A stretch of DNA of 64,000 nt from Pseudo-nitzschia pungens (lineage: Eukaryota; Bacillariophyta; Bacillariophyceae; Bacillariales; Bacillariaceae): positions 7,006,001 to 7,070,000 of the forward strand of contig CM074759.1 in assembly GCA_037355855.1 (NCBI GenBank). The letters run 5' to 3'. Each line of letters starts with the position of its first letter. The stretch's first letter is position 1. The position numbers and the translations under genes are program-made. Under the pieces are notes generated by a model. That model was not told the DNA's origin. It searched no databases and saw only the letters and a list, made by a program, of their open reading frames with translations. This document shows positions 1 to 12,160 of the stretch, piece after piece.

Positions 1-365
1 AGTTTTTTTTCTGGGCGGGGTTCGAGTTTGAAACAAGGAGCTCCACGGCACCGTAACTTACCTTACCATACTGGTACCGTAAGGTAATTAAGGTTACTGT
101 ACTATCCTAGATGACCGCAAAACCCTACCAAAGCACCGCAAACGATCACAGACGGAGAGAGATCATTATTTTGATGATCATTCCCATTTGCAAATCCAGA
201 AAGTGACCGACCACCAACTCGTGGCACCGGCGCAACCGTCTTTGGAGAATCAATCGCCTCGCGTTATTACAGTAGCACTCAAACGCAACACCGTACCATC
301 GACAATCGACAATCGACAATCGACAAACACCTTTTCGACCCGGGATTCTCGCGAGCGCCGAAACA
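1..365. other. Spacer upstream of the DEX1-like gene
   Basis: No coding region is supported here. It holds GGTAAGGTTAC-like dispersed motifs (about 48-105) and a short tandem repeat of the unit CGACAAT (about 298-326), just upstream of the first gene's start codon. Confidence 0.5.
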
Positions 366-1587
366 ATGTCCTCGGCATCGTCGCAACGGAACGATAGAAA
401 CGGGCTTTCCGCCGGCACTCTTTCGCTCCGAAGGGGTCGCGCGGGCACGTGGTGGTTGGCATTGTTCCTGTACGCATGCGCATCCGCATCCACGATGTGC
501 TCCGCGAACCCCCACTCCAAGGCCTACATCCCCTTCCGGACGGACCCGTACGACCAGCCCATTGCCAAGAACGAGGCCGCCGACTTTCGCAGCGACCGCA
601 GCTTCGAATCGGGAAGCCGGCCCCGCCTCTACGAGCCCGAAAAGGCGAAAGGGCAGGACCCGGTGTGCCCGCTGCGGTTTTCCCTCGGGGTTTCGAGGAG
701 GACCAACGACGCGGCGCCCGGACTGGGGGACTCGTCCGGAACCCCGCTGGGGATTCACCAGCCGCCGATCATCTACCCGGTGCTGCCCTGGCAGGGACCC
801 GGGCGGCAGGTCCTGTACGCGACGCAGTACGAGCACCTGGACTTGTTGACGCCCATGAAGGGATCCATCGGGGTTGCGTCGTCGTCGTCGTCATCTTCGT
901 CGTCGTCCTCGTCCCCGGGAAGCGGGGACGGCGACGATCTCGGGAGTTTTCTCACCGAGGGACTCATCGAGCACCTGGAATTCCCGCTCCTGTTCGAATC
1001 GAGCGCCTTTCAGACCAGCCCGGTGATTGCCGACGCCAATGGGGACGGCATTCTCGACGCCATTCTCACGGACTACCACGGGGGAGTCTACGCGATCGGC
1101 CTCCAGATGGGCGAATCCTCCAGCGGCAACGCCCGGAACCACCGCTACTTTTTGAAGGCGCAGGTCCCCCGTCTGTACGTCCGGCGCCAGTGGATCGAGG
1201 CCGCCGTCAACGAGACGCTCGGCATCGACCCCTACGAGGCCGAAAAGGCCGCGGAGGAAGCCGAGCGCCTCGCCGAGGAAGCCCGCAAGGCGGCGAGGGC
1301 CGCGGAAGTGGCCGGGGAAAACGAAAACGAAGGAGAAGAAACGCCGAGGGATCGCCGGGAGCGCTTCCGGGCCAACGACGAACGGCCCTACGATCCCTAC
1401 CACTCGTATTTCGAGTATTCGTACGGAAACGGAAACTCGGCCCACGAACCGATCCTCCGGGGCGTCACGGCGAGTTTGCTCGGACAGGACAAGGAGCACG
1501 TCGAGGGGCTGGCCGAGCGGCGGAACCGACAGCACCACGCTCCGGCGAGCGACGAGCAAACAATCATTTACGACAGCTACGAGGACG

Positions 1588-1619
<32 letters not shown>

Positions 1620-4196
1620 AAGGAGGATTCCAATTCCAAGAACGATCACATGATCCATGGGTTTCCGGACGAACAACACCACGAAGAACAACACCGGAGG
1701 CTGCTGCAGGTCGACGGAGACGACGCCATGGATCATGGCAATGGAATAGACGACGAGCCCGAATGGAGAAACTTTCAGGACGATTTTCATCGATACGACG
1801 ACGACGAAAATCCGGAAGAGGGAGAGGACTTTCCCGAGGAGGAATATCCCGAAGAAGGATATCGCGATGGCAAACAAGGCGACGGGGAACACCGCGAGGA
1901 GGAACCTCCGGCGGAGGAAGAAGAAGAAAGAGGCTACAACGAGGGTGTCCGCGTCGAAGGAGACGACAACCCCACCGACGCGATGCGGGGAGACGACCAA
2001 CCCCCAGCGTACGACGACGACATCGTCGACAACCCGGGTTCGCACCACGACGACTACCGGCGGTACGACGACTACAGGCGGTACGACGACTTTTATTCCG
2101 GCCGCTACAGCGACCTCCACGAGAACTACTTTGACGGCAAGCACTACATCCGCCTCCCCCCGCACATTCTCTGCACCCCCGTGGTGGCGGAGCTCCCCAA
2201 GATGTACGGCCGAAAACCGGGAGAGGTCGACACGATCTTGTTTGTGGCCGTGTCGTACTTCTTTGACGAGGACGAATACGAGGGATTCTTTTCCTACAAG
2301 CGGTTCGAAAACTCGGACCACGGAGACGAAACCGAGACCAAGAGGGGAATGTACACGGCGAACGCCATCATGCTCTTCCATTTGGGAGACAATCCGAGAT
2401 GGGGTGAGTAACGGAACGCAACGCAACGCAACGCAAATCTTTGCTCGCTTTCGTGCGTGCGTGTGTGTGTAGCACAAAGACATGGTCGGGAAGTGCGTCG
2501 GAGACGATCCCGTCGAAGGGCCGGCGGGCAATGTGACACGTGATCCGGTGGGAAACTTTGCTCTGCGCTCCGCCGTTTGCAGCTGTTGGCTCACCGTTTT
2601 TTGTCGATTGTGACGGTTCCGATCGATCGATCGATCTCTCTCTCTCTCTCTTTTACGTTGCAGGTCGCCAGGAGCACCTCGACCTCAGTGCCGATCACTC
2701 CGCACCGGTCAACCTGACAGTGGTTGGGTCCATTCCAATGCGGGAAGACAACACCAAACTCGGTGCCTTTGCCCTGTCCAGTCCAACAATCGCAGACATT
2801 GACGGCGACGGATCCCTCGACATTTTGATGGGCACCAGCATGGGATTTCTGTACGTTATGGACGCGCGCAATCTCTACCTGCGAAGCAACTTCCCCATCC
2901 AGCTCCAGTACGGGATCGAGTCGCGGGTGTTGGTAGAGGACGTTCGCGGGGACACCAACCTCGAGATTTTCGTGGCGGACGTTGGTGGCAACGTGTTCTG
3001 CCTCGATCACACCGGAAAAAAGCTGTGGCACCGCAACCTCCTCCTCAGCATTGCCAACAACCAAAACAGCGAGGTCATTGGATCCAGTCCCATGGTGCTC
3101 GGAGACGTGAACGGCGATGGCATTCTGGACGTGGTTGTCCTCCTGCAAATCAAAACCGCCGGACAGGGCGTGAGTCACTTCCTCTTTGCCATTTCTGCCG
3201 ATACCGGCAGGGACATTGACGAGGGTCGATTCCCGGTAAATATCTGGACCAAGGCGGACACCTATCACCGCGACACGGTCGGAGAAGAATTTGTTCACAC
3301 CAAGCTCCCCGCACCCCTCCTGGTAGACATGCACGAAAATCAGGATCACATTGCCGACTATCTGAAACGAAACGGCACCCGATGGTCGAAACCCAAGGCA
3401 GAGAAATCCGAGAATTCCAAGGTTCCGCACGGTGGCACCGCTGGTGGACTCCACATCGTGCAACCCATCGATACCTTCTTGGTGATTGTCGAGGGCGGAT
3501 CCGGCTGCACGCAGTCCATCGAGATCGGAGAACAAATCAACGCCATGGTCCAAGCCGACGATGTCCACGGCACCAACAAACTGGACCTGATCATATCCAC
3601 CGCGAAGGGAAACGTGGTGACACTCGAAAGCGACGCCCCGTTCCATCCCCTCAACGTTTGGAACAACGGCGAGCTGCGGAGCCGAACCAACGGCGCTTCT
3701 CACGGGTACAGCGCGTCACAGGGCATTTTCGTGCACGAGATGAGCCGGCGGTACCGCGACATTTTCGGTGTGTACGTCCCCGTCACCTTCGAGATCTTTG
3801 ACAACCGACCAAACATCCAGAACGAGCCCGACAAGCGCAAGTACAACGTCGAGATCAAGGCCGGCACCTCCTATCTGTTGTTCCTCAAGGACTACGACGC
3901 TCCCGGGATCCTACACCGAGCGGCTCTACATTCCGCAGGGACCCGGGCACTACGAATTGAGCGTGGTGCTCAAGACCACCCACGGCCTGGTCTACGAGGA
4001 CGCCTTTCACATCGGATACAACGTCAACTACATGAACGGTTTCAGCTTGCTGCTGTGGCTGCCCCTCACGATCGGTACCATTTGCGTGTTCTTGATGGGG
4101 GCCAACAAGAGCCAGAACTGGAACGACGAAGACTACGAGAGCAGTGGTGGCGGAAAGGGAATCCTGGACGGCGGCTATGGCGGTCTGCCGGAGTGA
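366..4196 (+). CDS. DEX1: DEX1-like FG-GAP repeat membrane protein (one intron, one apparent frameshift)
   Basis: This resembles plant DEX1 (DEFECTIVE IN EXINE FORMATION 1), a secretory-pathway protein with integrin-alpha-like FG-GAP calcium-binding repeats. Exon 1 is 366-2403. The GT-AG intron is 2404-2663. Exon 2 runs from 2664 and the phases match (W|G|RQEHLDL). An N-terminal hydrophobic segment (WWLALFLYACASAS) looks like a signal peptide. Repeats of the form DANGDGILD, DIDGDGSLD and DVNGDGILD are visible, with the DEX1-like stretch VPRLYVRRQWIEAAVN. A C-terminal membrane segment (LLLWLPLTIGTICVFLM) ends the protein. Exon 1 also encodes a Ser run, a Gln run and a long Asp/Glu/His/Tyr-rich insert with an RRL motif. 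Near 3901-3907 (CTCCCGGGATCC) the frame shifts by one: removing a single G joins ...DYDAPG to SYTERLYIPQ, which continues to TGA at 4194-4196. This could be a sequencing error or a real lesion. Confidence 0.85.
877..915 (+). repeat. TCG trinucleotide repeat encoding poly-Ser
   Basis: An imperfect (TCG)n tract lies in the first exon of the DEX1-like gene and encodes a run of serines. It is in frame, so length changes would alter only the Ser count. Confidence 0.85.
1588..1620 (+). repeat. CAA trinucleotide repeat encoding poly-Gln
   Basis: A (CAA)n microsatellite in exon 1 of the DEX1-like gene encodes about ten consecutive glutamines inside the acidic low-complexity insert. Confidence 0.9.
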
Positions 4197-4831
4197 GTGA
4201 GTGTGTGAGTGAGTGAGAACACCTGGAACGGCCATGGCCCCGCACGGGACATCGCATCGTATGGTACGGTACATAACATACCCCACACCCAAATTACACC
4301 CATCGATCCAAACTCGAAATAATTGTATACTACTATTAAAACAACGCTAACAACAACCGAAACTGTGGTGTATTATGGGATCACCGTAGATCGTTTCGAC
4401 CCGCAGTGAGTAGAATTCCAGCGGCGACTTCGTTTTTGCTACGTGTACGCTACCTTGAATGGAGTTGAGATCGTCGGAACGATGACCCCGTGGCGTACCG
4501 TGGTTCCGTGCACTTGAAAATAATTCTACACCACCACCGTAACTTACGCGTCCGACAACAATTGAGACTCGTTTAACGCTCTAAATTCCACGAGATTTCT
4601 TGACAGGCGCGTAAAATGGAATCTGACGCCATTTCGAACGAGAAACAGGTCCCGATTGTTGTCGAACGCTTAGTACGATCATGCTGGCTTTCCGCTGCGC
4701 GGATCCGATTTCGAAACGCTAGACGGCGATGGCACGGCCTGCGTCCGACACAACGATTTCGTACCAAATCGATGGAAAGCAAAAACCAAAAAAATTGTAT
4801 TGTCTAATGAGAGTGTATTCATCTAGCGTGT
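4197..4831. other. Spacer between convergent genes
   Basis: This lies between the 3' ends of the DEX1-like gene (plus) and the ribose-5-phosphate isomerase gene (minus). It starts with a GAGT-type short repeat (4192-4215). No coding region or RNA gene is supported. Confidence 0.5.
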
Positions 4832-5908
4832 TTATTCCTTGACGGTGATTCCGTCCGATCCGGCAATGATGACGGCGGTGCTCATGTCGCAGAAGAGTCC
4901 GTGGTCGACGACACCGCAGACGGCCTTGATGTCTTCGGCCATCTTTCGCGCGTCCTTGATGGGTTCCTCGAAGTGGAGGTCGACGATGTAGTTTCCGTTG
5001 TCGGTGACGGCGATTTCGTCACCGTCGGGTTGGTTGCTGGAGGAGGATCCCATTCGGAGGACGGGTTTGCATCCCGCGCAGGATTCGAGGGCGGCGACCT
5101 GTCTCATGGTGTGTTCGTGGCAGAACGGTGTGATCTCGACGGGAACGGGGAATCCGGGTCCCAATCCGTCGCACAACTTGGATTCGTCGACTGTTTGTTT
5201 GTTTGTTGTTGTTGTTGTTGTTGCAATGCACGCAACGATGGGAAATCGATCGGATTCGACAGGGTTCGGACAGACATTGCGACACAATTCGTCGGCGGAA
5301 ACAATGAGAATGGGACAACCGTGAGAAAGAATGCACCACCACCATTGTTGGTCCCGATCGACTTCCCGGAGTTGGTTCGAAAACTGATGCAACAGTTGTA
5401 TCTCACGGCAATGGCAGGAAATTACAGACTACGTACCGATGACGATAAATTTGTCGGCCATGACTTCGACCATCTTCTCTCGAAGAAGGGCACCGCCTCC
5501 TCCCTTGACAAGGTTCAGGTCGGGGTCAACCTCGTCGGCTCCATCGATAGCAACATCCAACTTCGAGTGGGTGTCGAGGGTGACGAGAGGGATATCGAGG
5601 CTCTCGGCTTGTTCCTTGGTGCGGACCGAAGTGGGAATGCAGACAATATCTTTCAGCTCTCCGGATTTCAAGAGCTCTCCGACGCGCTCGACGGCGAAGT
5701 ATGCGGTGGAACCAGTTCCGAGACCGACAACCATTCCACTTCGGACATAGTCATCGACGGCCTTGTAGCCGACTTGTTTCTTGAGTTCGTCTTGCGAAAC
5801 GGTAGACATACTAAGAGCAGATTGGAAACCTGTGTGTGTTCGAAGTGCCACAGGCGAAAATGCGTTGACACTCGCAAGAGAGAGGAGAGCGGCGGAAATG
5901 ATGCGCAT
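4832..5908 (-). CDS. RPIA: Ribose-5-phosphate isomerase A, plastid-targeted
   Basis: Interconverts ribose-5-phosphate and ribulose-5-phosphate in the pentose phosphate/Calvin pathways. Exon 1 is 5908-5437, intron 5436-5191 (GTACGT...CAG) and exon 2 5190-4832. The splice creates FIVI-V-DESK, matching the family. The product is 276 aa and ends in TAA. Visible family motifs are GLGTGSTA (phosphate binding), DGADEVD and KGGGGALLREK. The N-terminus has a signal peptide ending in SVNAFSP, the diatom ASAFAP-type plastid transit signature, so a chloroplast stromal location is likely. The intron carries a (CAA)n tract close to the acceptor. The gene ends convergently with the DEX1-like gene. Confidence 0.95.
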
Positions 5909-6492
5909 GATGTCAAAAATAGATCCGGTGATGTATAATTTTGGTGGCTATCACAGCACTCAACCCGAGAAAAAGTAATCAAAGAGATAGATTATGCGAA
6001 ACGACTAGTTGGGAAGCGCATGGATACTGCTTCTGAACCTTGGACCAATAATTGCCAATCGTACATGCATTTGTGCATTTGTACGGCATGATTGTGTTCG
6101 AACTCGAGTTTTAGAAAAATGATAAAAACGCTGGCGTTCTGATGATTTACATTGCTGTGACGTTTGCGAAAAAATGATTGTGATGTCATCCCCCAAGACA
6201 CCGAGTAATAGGACTCATTGGACTAATTTAGAGAACACCTGCAGAGGTCATTGATCTAATGACCAACCAATCAGCAACTTTCTAAGCATATGACATACTT
6301 CTTAAAACAAAAAGACCCATTGGGCTTTAGTCCTTTGTTTTCCGATAGAAAAACTAGTGGTAATCTGTTATGACCAGAGAAAAAGTATCTTCGACAGATG
6401 ATATTAGCCATGCCAACACAAAGGCTATCAACTTCCTTTTGAGTCTGAAGTCTGAAAGGTAGAAGGAAATTCGCAAAGATACGCTACGGTGA
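5909..6492. other. Divergent promoter region
   Basis: AT-rich spacer between the divergently transcribed isomerase gene (minus) and kinase gene (plus). It presumably contains both promoters. I see no specific element that I can name. Confidence 0.4.
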
Positions 6493-7931
6493 ATGGCATC
6501 CAACAATACAACAACCATTAAACAACAAATAACCACCATGAATCGAGCATTAATTTCAAAAGTATCATCGAGAGCCACTTTCGCTTCGTATTCGAAGCGA
6601 CAGCTAGCGGAAACAACCAATCCGCTCCGTGCGATCCATTGTAATGGTCTGAAATCACCGTACAAACTGCCATGTGTACACCTCGAGTCACAACGAGCGA
6701 TGGCGACGGCTTTCGTCGGTCACCGACAACACTATCGCGATACCTTTTCTGTTAGAAATGGTTCGATTAGCAATCTTGCGAAAACAGCAAAGCCACAGAT
6801 TCGGAACATCCACAGCAGTCTTCCTTCCTATTTCGAGGACAAGATTTCAGAGACCAAATCACCCTCGTCTGCTGTGGGCGCAAAACCTGGATCCAAGGCA
6901 TTCATACTCGAATCCGAACGACTCGCTCTGGTTGATTTGTTCCAAAAGTTTTCGATGCCTGATCATCCCAGATGTTTGGATCGGGAAGGACTCAGAAAAG
7001 CATTGAAGGCCGTTGGAGAAACCCCCGACGACGAAACGCTCGAACAGATATTTCTGGATGCCGATCTAGATGGGAACGGATTTATTGAGCTGGAAGAGTT
7101 CCTGCAAACTTCTGACAAAATCTTGGGAGGTGCCCCAGCTGGTATTGTTTTGCTAGTGGGAGGTCCCGGGAGTGGTAAGGGCATGCTGAGCAAGAGACTC
7201 ATAGAAGAGTGCGGTGTCGTACACATCTCAAGCGGGGATCTTCTGCGCGAGGAGGTCGAACGCGAAACACCAATCGGCAAAGAGGTGCGCGAGATCATGA
7301 TCCGTGGAGATCTCGTTAGCTCGGCCGTCATCGTGACCCTTATGCGAAGAAAAATGCGTCTACCGGAAAACGCCGGAAAACGAATCCTTTTGGATGGATT
7401 TCCAAGGTCCCAACAAAACGCCATAGACCTGGTGGAGTTATGTGGGCAACCAGAGCTTGCGCTCCATCTCCAATGCGATGGTAAGAGAAAGTTAAACCTA
7501 GGTTGAATTTTGATCAAGAAAGAATTCTGAAGCTGCGAGCTTTAAGCTCTGACTGCCGTGCACAACTGAGATTTTGCGCACTACACCTTGACAACTCTAA
7601 CATTTTCAATATCGTTGTCAAAAACTATTTGCCTGTGCTTGCTGCAAAAGATACGGTTTTGATTGAACGGATTCTCAATCGCCGAGAAGAATCCATGCAA
7701 GAAGGTAAAGTACGAGACGATGACAACATCAAAACCGCCTTGAAGCGATTGCGAAACTACCACAAGTACCTCAATGTAACCCTAGATTGGCTGCGTGAAA
7801 ATCATGTCCCAGTTATTAATCTTGATTGCGACTGTCCACCAGATCAAGTCTGGGAGCAGTTGCTCGCCATTGGAAGACTTGTTCGTCCAGCAACTACTAT
7901 CGATAGCGACGATTTGTCGCTGTTGCGCTGA
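6493..7931 (+). CDS. EF-hand/adenylate (or UMP-CMP) kinase fusion, probably mitochondrial
   Basis: A nucleoside monophosphate kinase with an N-terminal EF-hand extension. Exon 1 is 6493-7480, intron 7481-7650 (GTAAGA...AAAG) and exon 2 7651-7931. The join gives LQC-D-D-TVLIER. The product is 422 aa, or 407 aa from the second Met at 6538, which begins a basic, Ser-rich, amphipathic-looking presequence (MNRALISKVSSRATFASYSKR) typical of mitochondrial import. The EF-hand loop DADLDGNGFIEL is near residue 188. The kinase P-loop GGPGSGKG is near 222-229, followed by SSGDLLREEV, LLDGFPRS and a lid/DDN region (RRE...DDNIKTALKRL). The domain combination suggests calcium-sensitive adenine or pyrimidine nucleotide metabolism, but that is inference. 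The substrate (AMP versus UMP/CMP) cannot be settled from motifs alone. Confidence 0.88.
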
Positions 7932-8236
7932 GAGTCAGTCTGCAAGACTGACGCCGATAAAGGAATTGTGTAGATGAAATGTAACAAGCAAACAAGCAGT
8001 CAGAGTGTAACAGTCGAGCTGAAAAACTATGTTCTCGCTCAGAAGGTCCAGGCTATCTATTCTAGCTGCCCTTTGGTAATGAGTCGGAACTTGGATTTAC
8101 GGAAAAAGTAAAGATTTTAAAAAGAATCTTTAGAAAACATCTGCTGAAAAGTGTTTACTGCGTCAATTCAAGACAAATTCGCAACAATCGTCGTGACAAG
8201 AAATGATTAGAATTTTCTGCCAAACGTATGTTTTCA

Positions 8237-10278
8237 TTAGGTTGGCGTCTTCGATATTGCCGCAAGCTCCGTTTTCGTCATAGAATTCACTTCTTCTGAC
8301 GCATTCGAAAACGATGTAACAAAGTAGTCGGCATCTGCTTTCGAAAACACCAACGGTGGTTTGATCACTAATACATTATCGTAAAACCCGTCGATGCTAG
8401 TGAGAATGTCGTACTTTTGTTTCAATAGCGTGCAAATGTAAGATGTTTCCGTTGCAGCTGGTTCTTTCGTTTCCCTGTCGCGCACCAATTCAATTCCAAG
8501 AAATAGACCGCTGCCCCTAATATCTCCGATGCAAACATTCAAGGGTTTCCTCCTACTAGCGTTTTCCATAGTCTCGTTCTGTACCTGCCAAAACAGAGTT
8601 TTCAAATACTTCCCCATCAAGAAGGCATGCTCTTGCAAGTTTTCTTCTTCCACGACATCCAGCACCGCCAAACCCGCAGCGGCAGCAACAGGAGAACCAC
8701 CGAATGTATTGAAATATTCCACACCCATGCGATCAAAATGATCGGCAACAGCACGAGTTGTGACCACGGCCCCCAGACTCATTCCGTTTCCAAAGGGTTT
8801 GCCAATGGTTACTATGTCCGGAACGATACCGTGATTTCCTTGCTCAAAAGCCCAAAAGGAGCTTCCCAATCTTCCAAAGCCGGTTTGCACTTCATCGGCA
8901 ATATATACTCCCCCAGCATTCCGAACCGCCTCTACACTTTGCCGGACAAAATCATCGGGTGGCAATATTACCCCACTTCACAAAGATGCATGGATGATTT
9001 GAGGATTACGAATCATCTATTTCTGTTTGATTGATATACAGAGTCACAAACAAAAGGCGCAAGTGAACTCACCCGACACTCATTCCACCCTCCATGATAA
9101 ATGCTCCTATCGTTTCCCCAGTAGACGTGTAATGATCACACGCCACTTTCACATAAGAAGCGTATTTCGTCCCGGCGTTGCTTCCCTGATGTGGGCCTCG
9201 ATATAAATCTGGACAGGGAACTTTCCAAATGTGATTTCCCGGCGTCATGTACGGACCGGTCCCATTTCCTTGTGCCGTCAAGTCGAATTCCTTCGTGCGT
9301 TCGTATTTGTACGGAGATACTTCCAACGCTCCCAGTGTGTGACCGTGGTAAGCCCCATCGACTACGATTGTGTTTTTGGAACTTGTATATGCTCTAGCCA
9401 GCCTGAGTGCCAGATCGTTTGCTTCCTTTTTCCGGGGAAAATCATGAACGAGCATCCAACCGTAGCCAAATTATCGTCAAAGCAGTGTCGAAGTGAATAG
9501 TGCACGTTGTTTTAGAGTCCATGATACGGTGGTATACACTGACCAATCATAGATCAACTTTAAAACAGAATCTTACCGACCCACTGTTAACGAATACAAC
9601 AACTTCAAGGGGGTCTGGACATTTCGAACATAGTTTCTCCGCCAGCTCGCACACATTCGGGTGAAGGTATCGCGTGTTGGTATTGAGTGTTGCCAATTGC
9701 CGAGACACTGCCTCCACAACCCTGGGATGACAATGGCCGACGTGACACACATTGTTGCGTGTATCGAGATACGATCGGCCCGTTTCATCCATCATTTTCG
9801 AACCTTTGCCCTGCATCATCATGAGGCCGCCGGAATTCGAATACGAAATACTGACGCATTTCATGAAATGTTTCAGTCGCTGTTCCTGAACTTTCTGCTT
9901 GGTACTGCTCGGGTTGACAATGGACTCTGTCTGTGAATTGCTGTTTGTTTGAGAAACGCCGCCATCGTCACTGGATTCTTCGGGATCGTTGCTACCAGAC
10001 GATAAACTTCGCAGTTCTTTTTCGTTTGTCGCATTCGCATTTGTCTTCCGACGGTGCAACGTCGAGACGAGGCTCGTCAAAGCAAACGCCAATGCGCTCG
10101 CATTGTAATCCCGGGATGACATGCGACCTCGGTAAAAAGCACGTTGGTTTTGAAATTTGATGACAATGTGTTGTCGGAGTGACGGGGGGATCCGGCGTCT
10201 CATTGATTTCAAGATAGAACAAGAGGTCATAGAACACACAGGCTGTTGGAATTGAAGAATCGAACAATTACGGAACAA
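8237..10278 (-). CDS. Class III PLP-dependent aminotransferase (AGXT2-like/phospho-lyase family)
   Basis: Belongs to the AGXT2/AGXT2-like subgroup of class III aminotransferases, which includes alanine-glyoxylate aminotransferase 2 and ethanolamine-phosphate phospho-lyase. Three exons: 10278-9577, 9425-9073 and 8975-8237. Introns are 151 and 97 nt with GT-AG ends. Phases agree and recreate the family motif NSGS-EANDLALRLAR and the segment EGGMSVG-GVILPPDDF. The product is 597 aa. Other landmarks are YLDTRNNVCHVGHCHP, GAYHGHT, ADEVQTGFGRLG and the PLP-lysine region TIGKPFGNG. The long basic, Ser-rich N-terminus (RRRIPPSLRQHIVIKFQNQRA) before the catalytic domain suggests mitochondrial import. 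I cannot tell transaminase from phospho-lyase activity from the sequence. Confidence 0.92.
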
Positions 10279-11477
10279 CAGAACCCGTAAAAGTAACGTA
10301 CGAGTAAGTTTACTACTTCGTACTTCGTATTGTACGGTACAACGCCAATGGGATATGAAATACGAAGTAATAAAACACGAGAACAGAACATGTCCGAACC
10401 CTGAAGTGCTACAAAGATACCTTTTCGTTCGGCTTCACTTCCTCTCGTGACACATTGCATTTCAGATCGAATACAAGTACGAGTAAGAGTATTCTGCTGC
10501 AGATGTCAAGGAACGTTTCTGCCCAATCACTCGAGAAGTACTCGTATTTTTTTCCTTGTACGAAAGCTTGTAAACAGACAGCAGTATGTTTTTCTACATG
10601 AATGCCTTGTAGAAAATAGGTCCTGTGTAATCAGAATAACTAGTTTTCCCGTTGTCGGTGGGAGGGGTCAGCGGTAAGTCCCCAAACACAAAAAATGAAT
10701 GCGTCAAATTAGATCTATCTCAGTCTTCTATGATTCATTTTTCGTGATTCAATCCCGATCACGCTTGAACGTGGGCTAGTGTCTGACTCAGCAGCGGTGT
10801 TCCGGTATTTATCCGCGTTACGTAATTTTTTGACCATCGTGCGCAAAGATTTAGGAACTGACGGTATGGTCTATCCGTCGTTCGGTAAGACTCTTCAACA
10901 AAAGGTATCTTTTTCTCTTTCACGGATGATTTGGGACTAATTTGGTTCGGAGATCAGGTTCTTACCTTTCTAGGAGGCACAAGAACCTTACGAAGGACGG
11001 ACGTCAAAAACTAACGCATTAGCCCTTTTGAGATCGTCATCGAAGGAACCGTACCTCGTGGCTTGATCTGCCGTGCGTCATGATAGTTCGGGTCACGGGG
11101 TGTTCTTGAAAGTATGAAGTGAATTCACAACAAATCTTCCGTATCAAAGCATGTTCAACTTCTATATATCAATGACTAATTGGGGTGTGAAGTCCTGCTG
11201 TGAACAAATTTGTTCTGAATTCTAATTCATCGTAAACTCCAAATGCCATGTCGTATTCATGACGGGAAAAAAAGAAGATCAATGCAAGGAAGGATGACAT
11301 CTTGTTTCTTCTTCTTTACCTTGAAGGTACGATGCGTGCATGATACCCATGCTCTGCATTCAAATCACACACGCACCACGAAGTTCGTTCGCATTGACTC
11401 AACCATCCCTTTTTTCTCGTCATAATTTTCTATCTTCGTCTATTCTGACTACCCTCGTAAATTTCCTATTTTCAACC
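10279..11477. other. Spacer with ACGAAGTA-type motifs
   Basis: About 1.2 kb without a supportable gene. 10300-10370 is dense in TACTTCGTA/ACGAAGTA motifs. The 3' part is presumably the promoter and 5' UTR of the small plastid protein that starts at 11478. Confidence 0.5.
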
Positions 11478-12160
11478 ATGAAGTTCACCCTTGTCCTCGC
11501 TCTTATCGCTGTTGCCGCCGTCAACGGTTTCGCCCCTGCTTCCCAAGGCCGTGTTGGAAGCCAGCTCAACGAGTCCCTCTTCGATGCTATTGCGAACATG
11601 GATCTCTTCGCGCCAAAGGCCGACCAAAACACCTACGGAGCCCGAAGCAAGAAGAACGTAAGTAACCCAACGAACTCGAAGAATTCTCTAGTGCAACTTC
11701 GAATGAACACAGAATGCAGAGAATGCAGTGTGACCATGGAAGATGCCGCTAGTTGATACATGCAGTGGATACCTTTTCTAATCAAAGCAATTGTCCCTCT
11801 CCTGCCGATTCAATTGAACTATGAATACTACAGTTGAAGGTTGGTGATATCACCCAGGGAAAGTCTTACGTCCCTTCGGGCATGAGCGCTGCTCAATACA
11901 GTGCCATCCGATCCGCCGAGGCCAAGAAGAAGGAAGACAACTACAAGCGAAATGTCGCCAAGGCCGGTGTCTTTGAGGATTACACCGAATTCTACACCAA
12001 GCGTGGAACCGACACCAAGCAAGCTTGGGCCAAGGACATCAACCTCGGACACCGAATGGCCAAGACCAAGTTCGACTGGTCCGGAAAGAAGGTTGCCGCC
12101 ACCACCACCGCTGCCGTCAAGTCTGCTCCTGCCAAGAAGGGACGATTCGGACGCAAATAA
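11478..12160 (+). CDS. Small plastid-targeted protein of unknown function
   Basis: Exon 1 is 11478-11657, intron 11658-11833 (GTAAGT...CAG) and exon 2 11834-12160. All phases are zero and the product is 168 aa. The N-terminus MKFTLVLALIAVAAVNGFAP is a signal peptide followed directly by the diatom AFxP-type plastid transit motif. The mature part is soluble, charged and without a domain I recognise. It contains SLFDAIANMDLFAP, GKSYVPSGMSAAQY, FEDYTEFYTKRGTD and a basic C-terminus (KKGRFGRK). Codon choice is strongly biased to C-ending codons, unlike most neighbours, which suggests high expression. A photosystem- or antenna-associated role is possible but unproven. Confidence 0.82.

Noticed and set aside
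449..2594. Long plus- and minus-strand frames overlapping the first exon of the DEX1-like gene (561 and 567 codons)
   Set aside because: They are Arg/Pro- or Val-rich shadows of a GC-rich, repeat-containing coding exon. They show no domain, while the chosen frame carries FG-GAP repeats.
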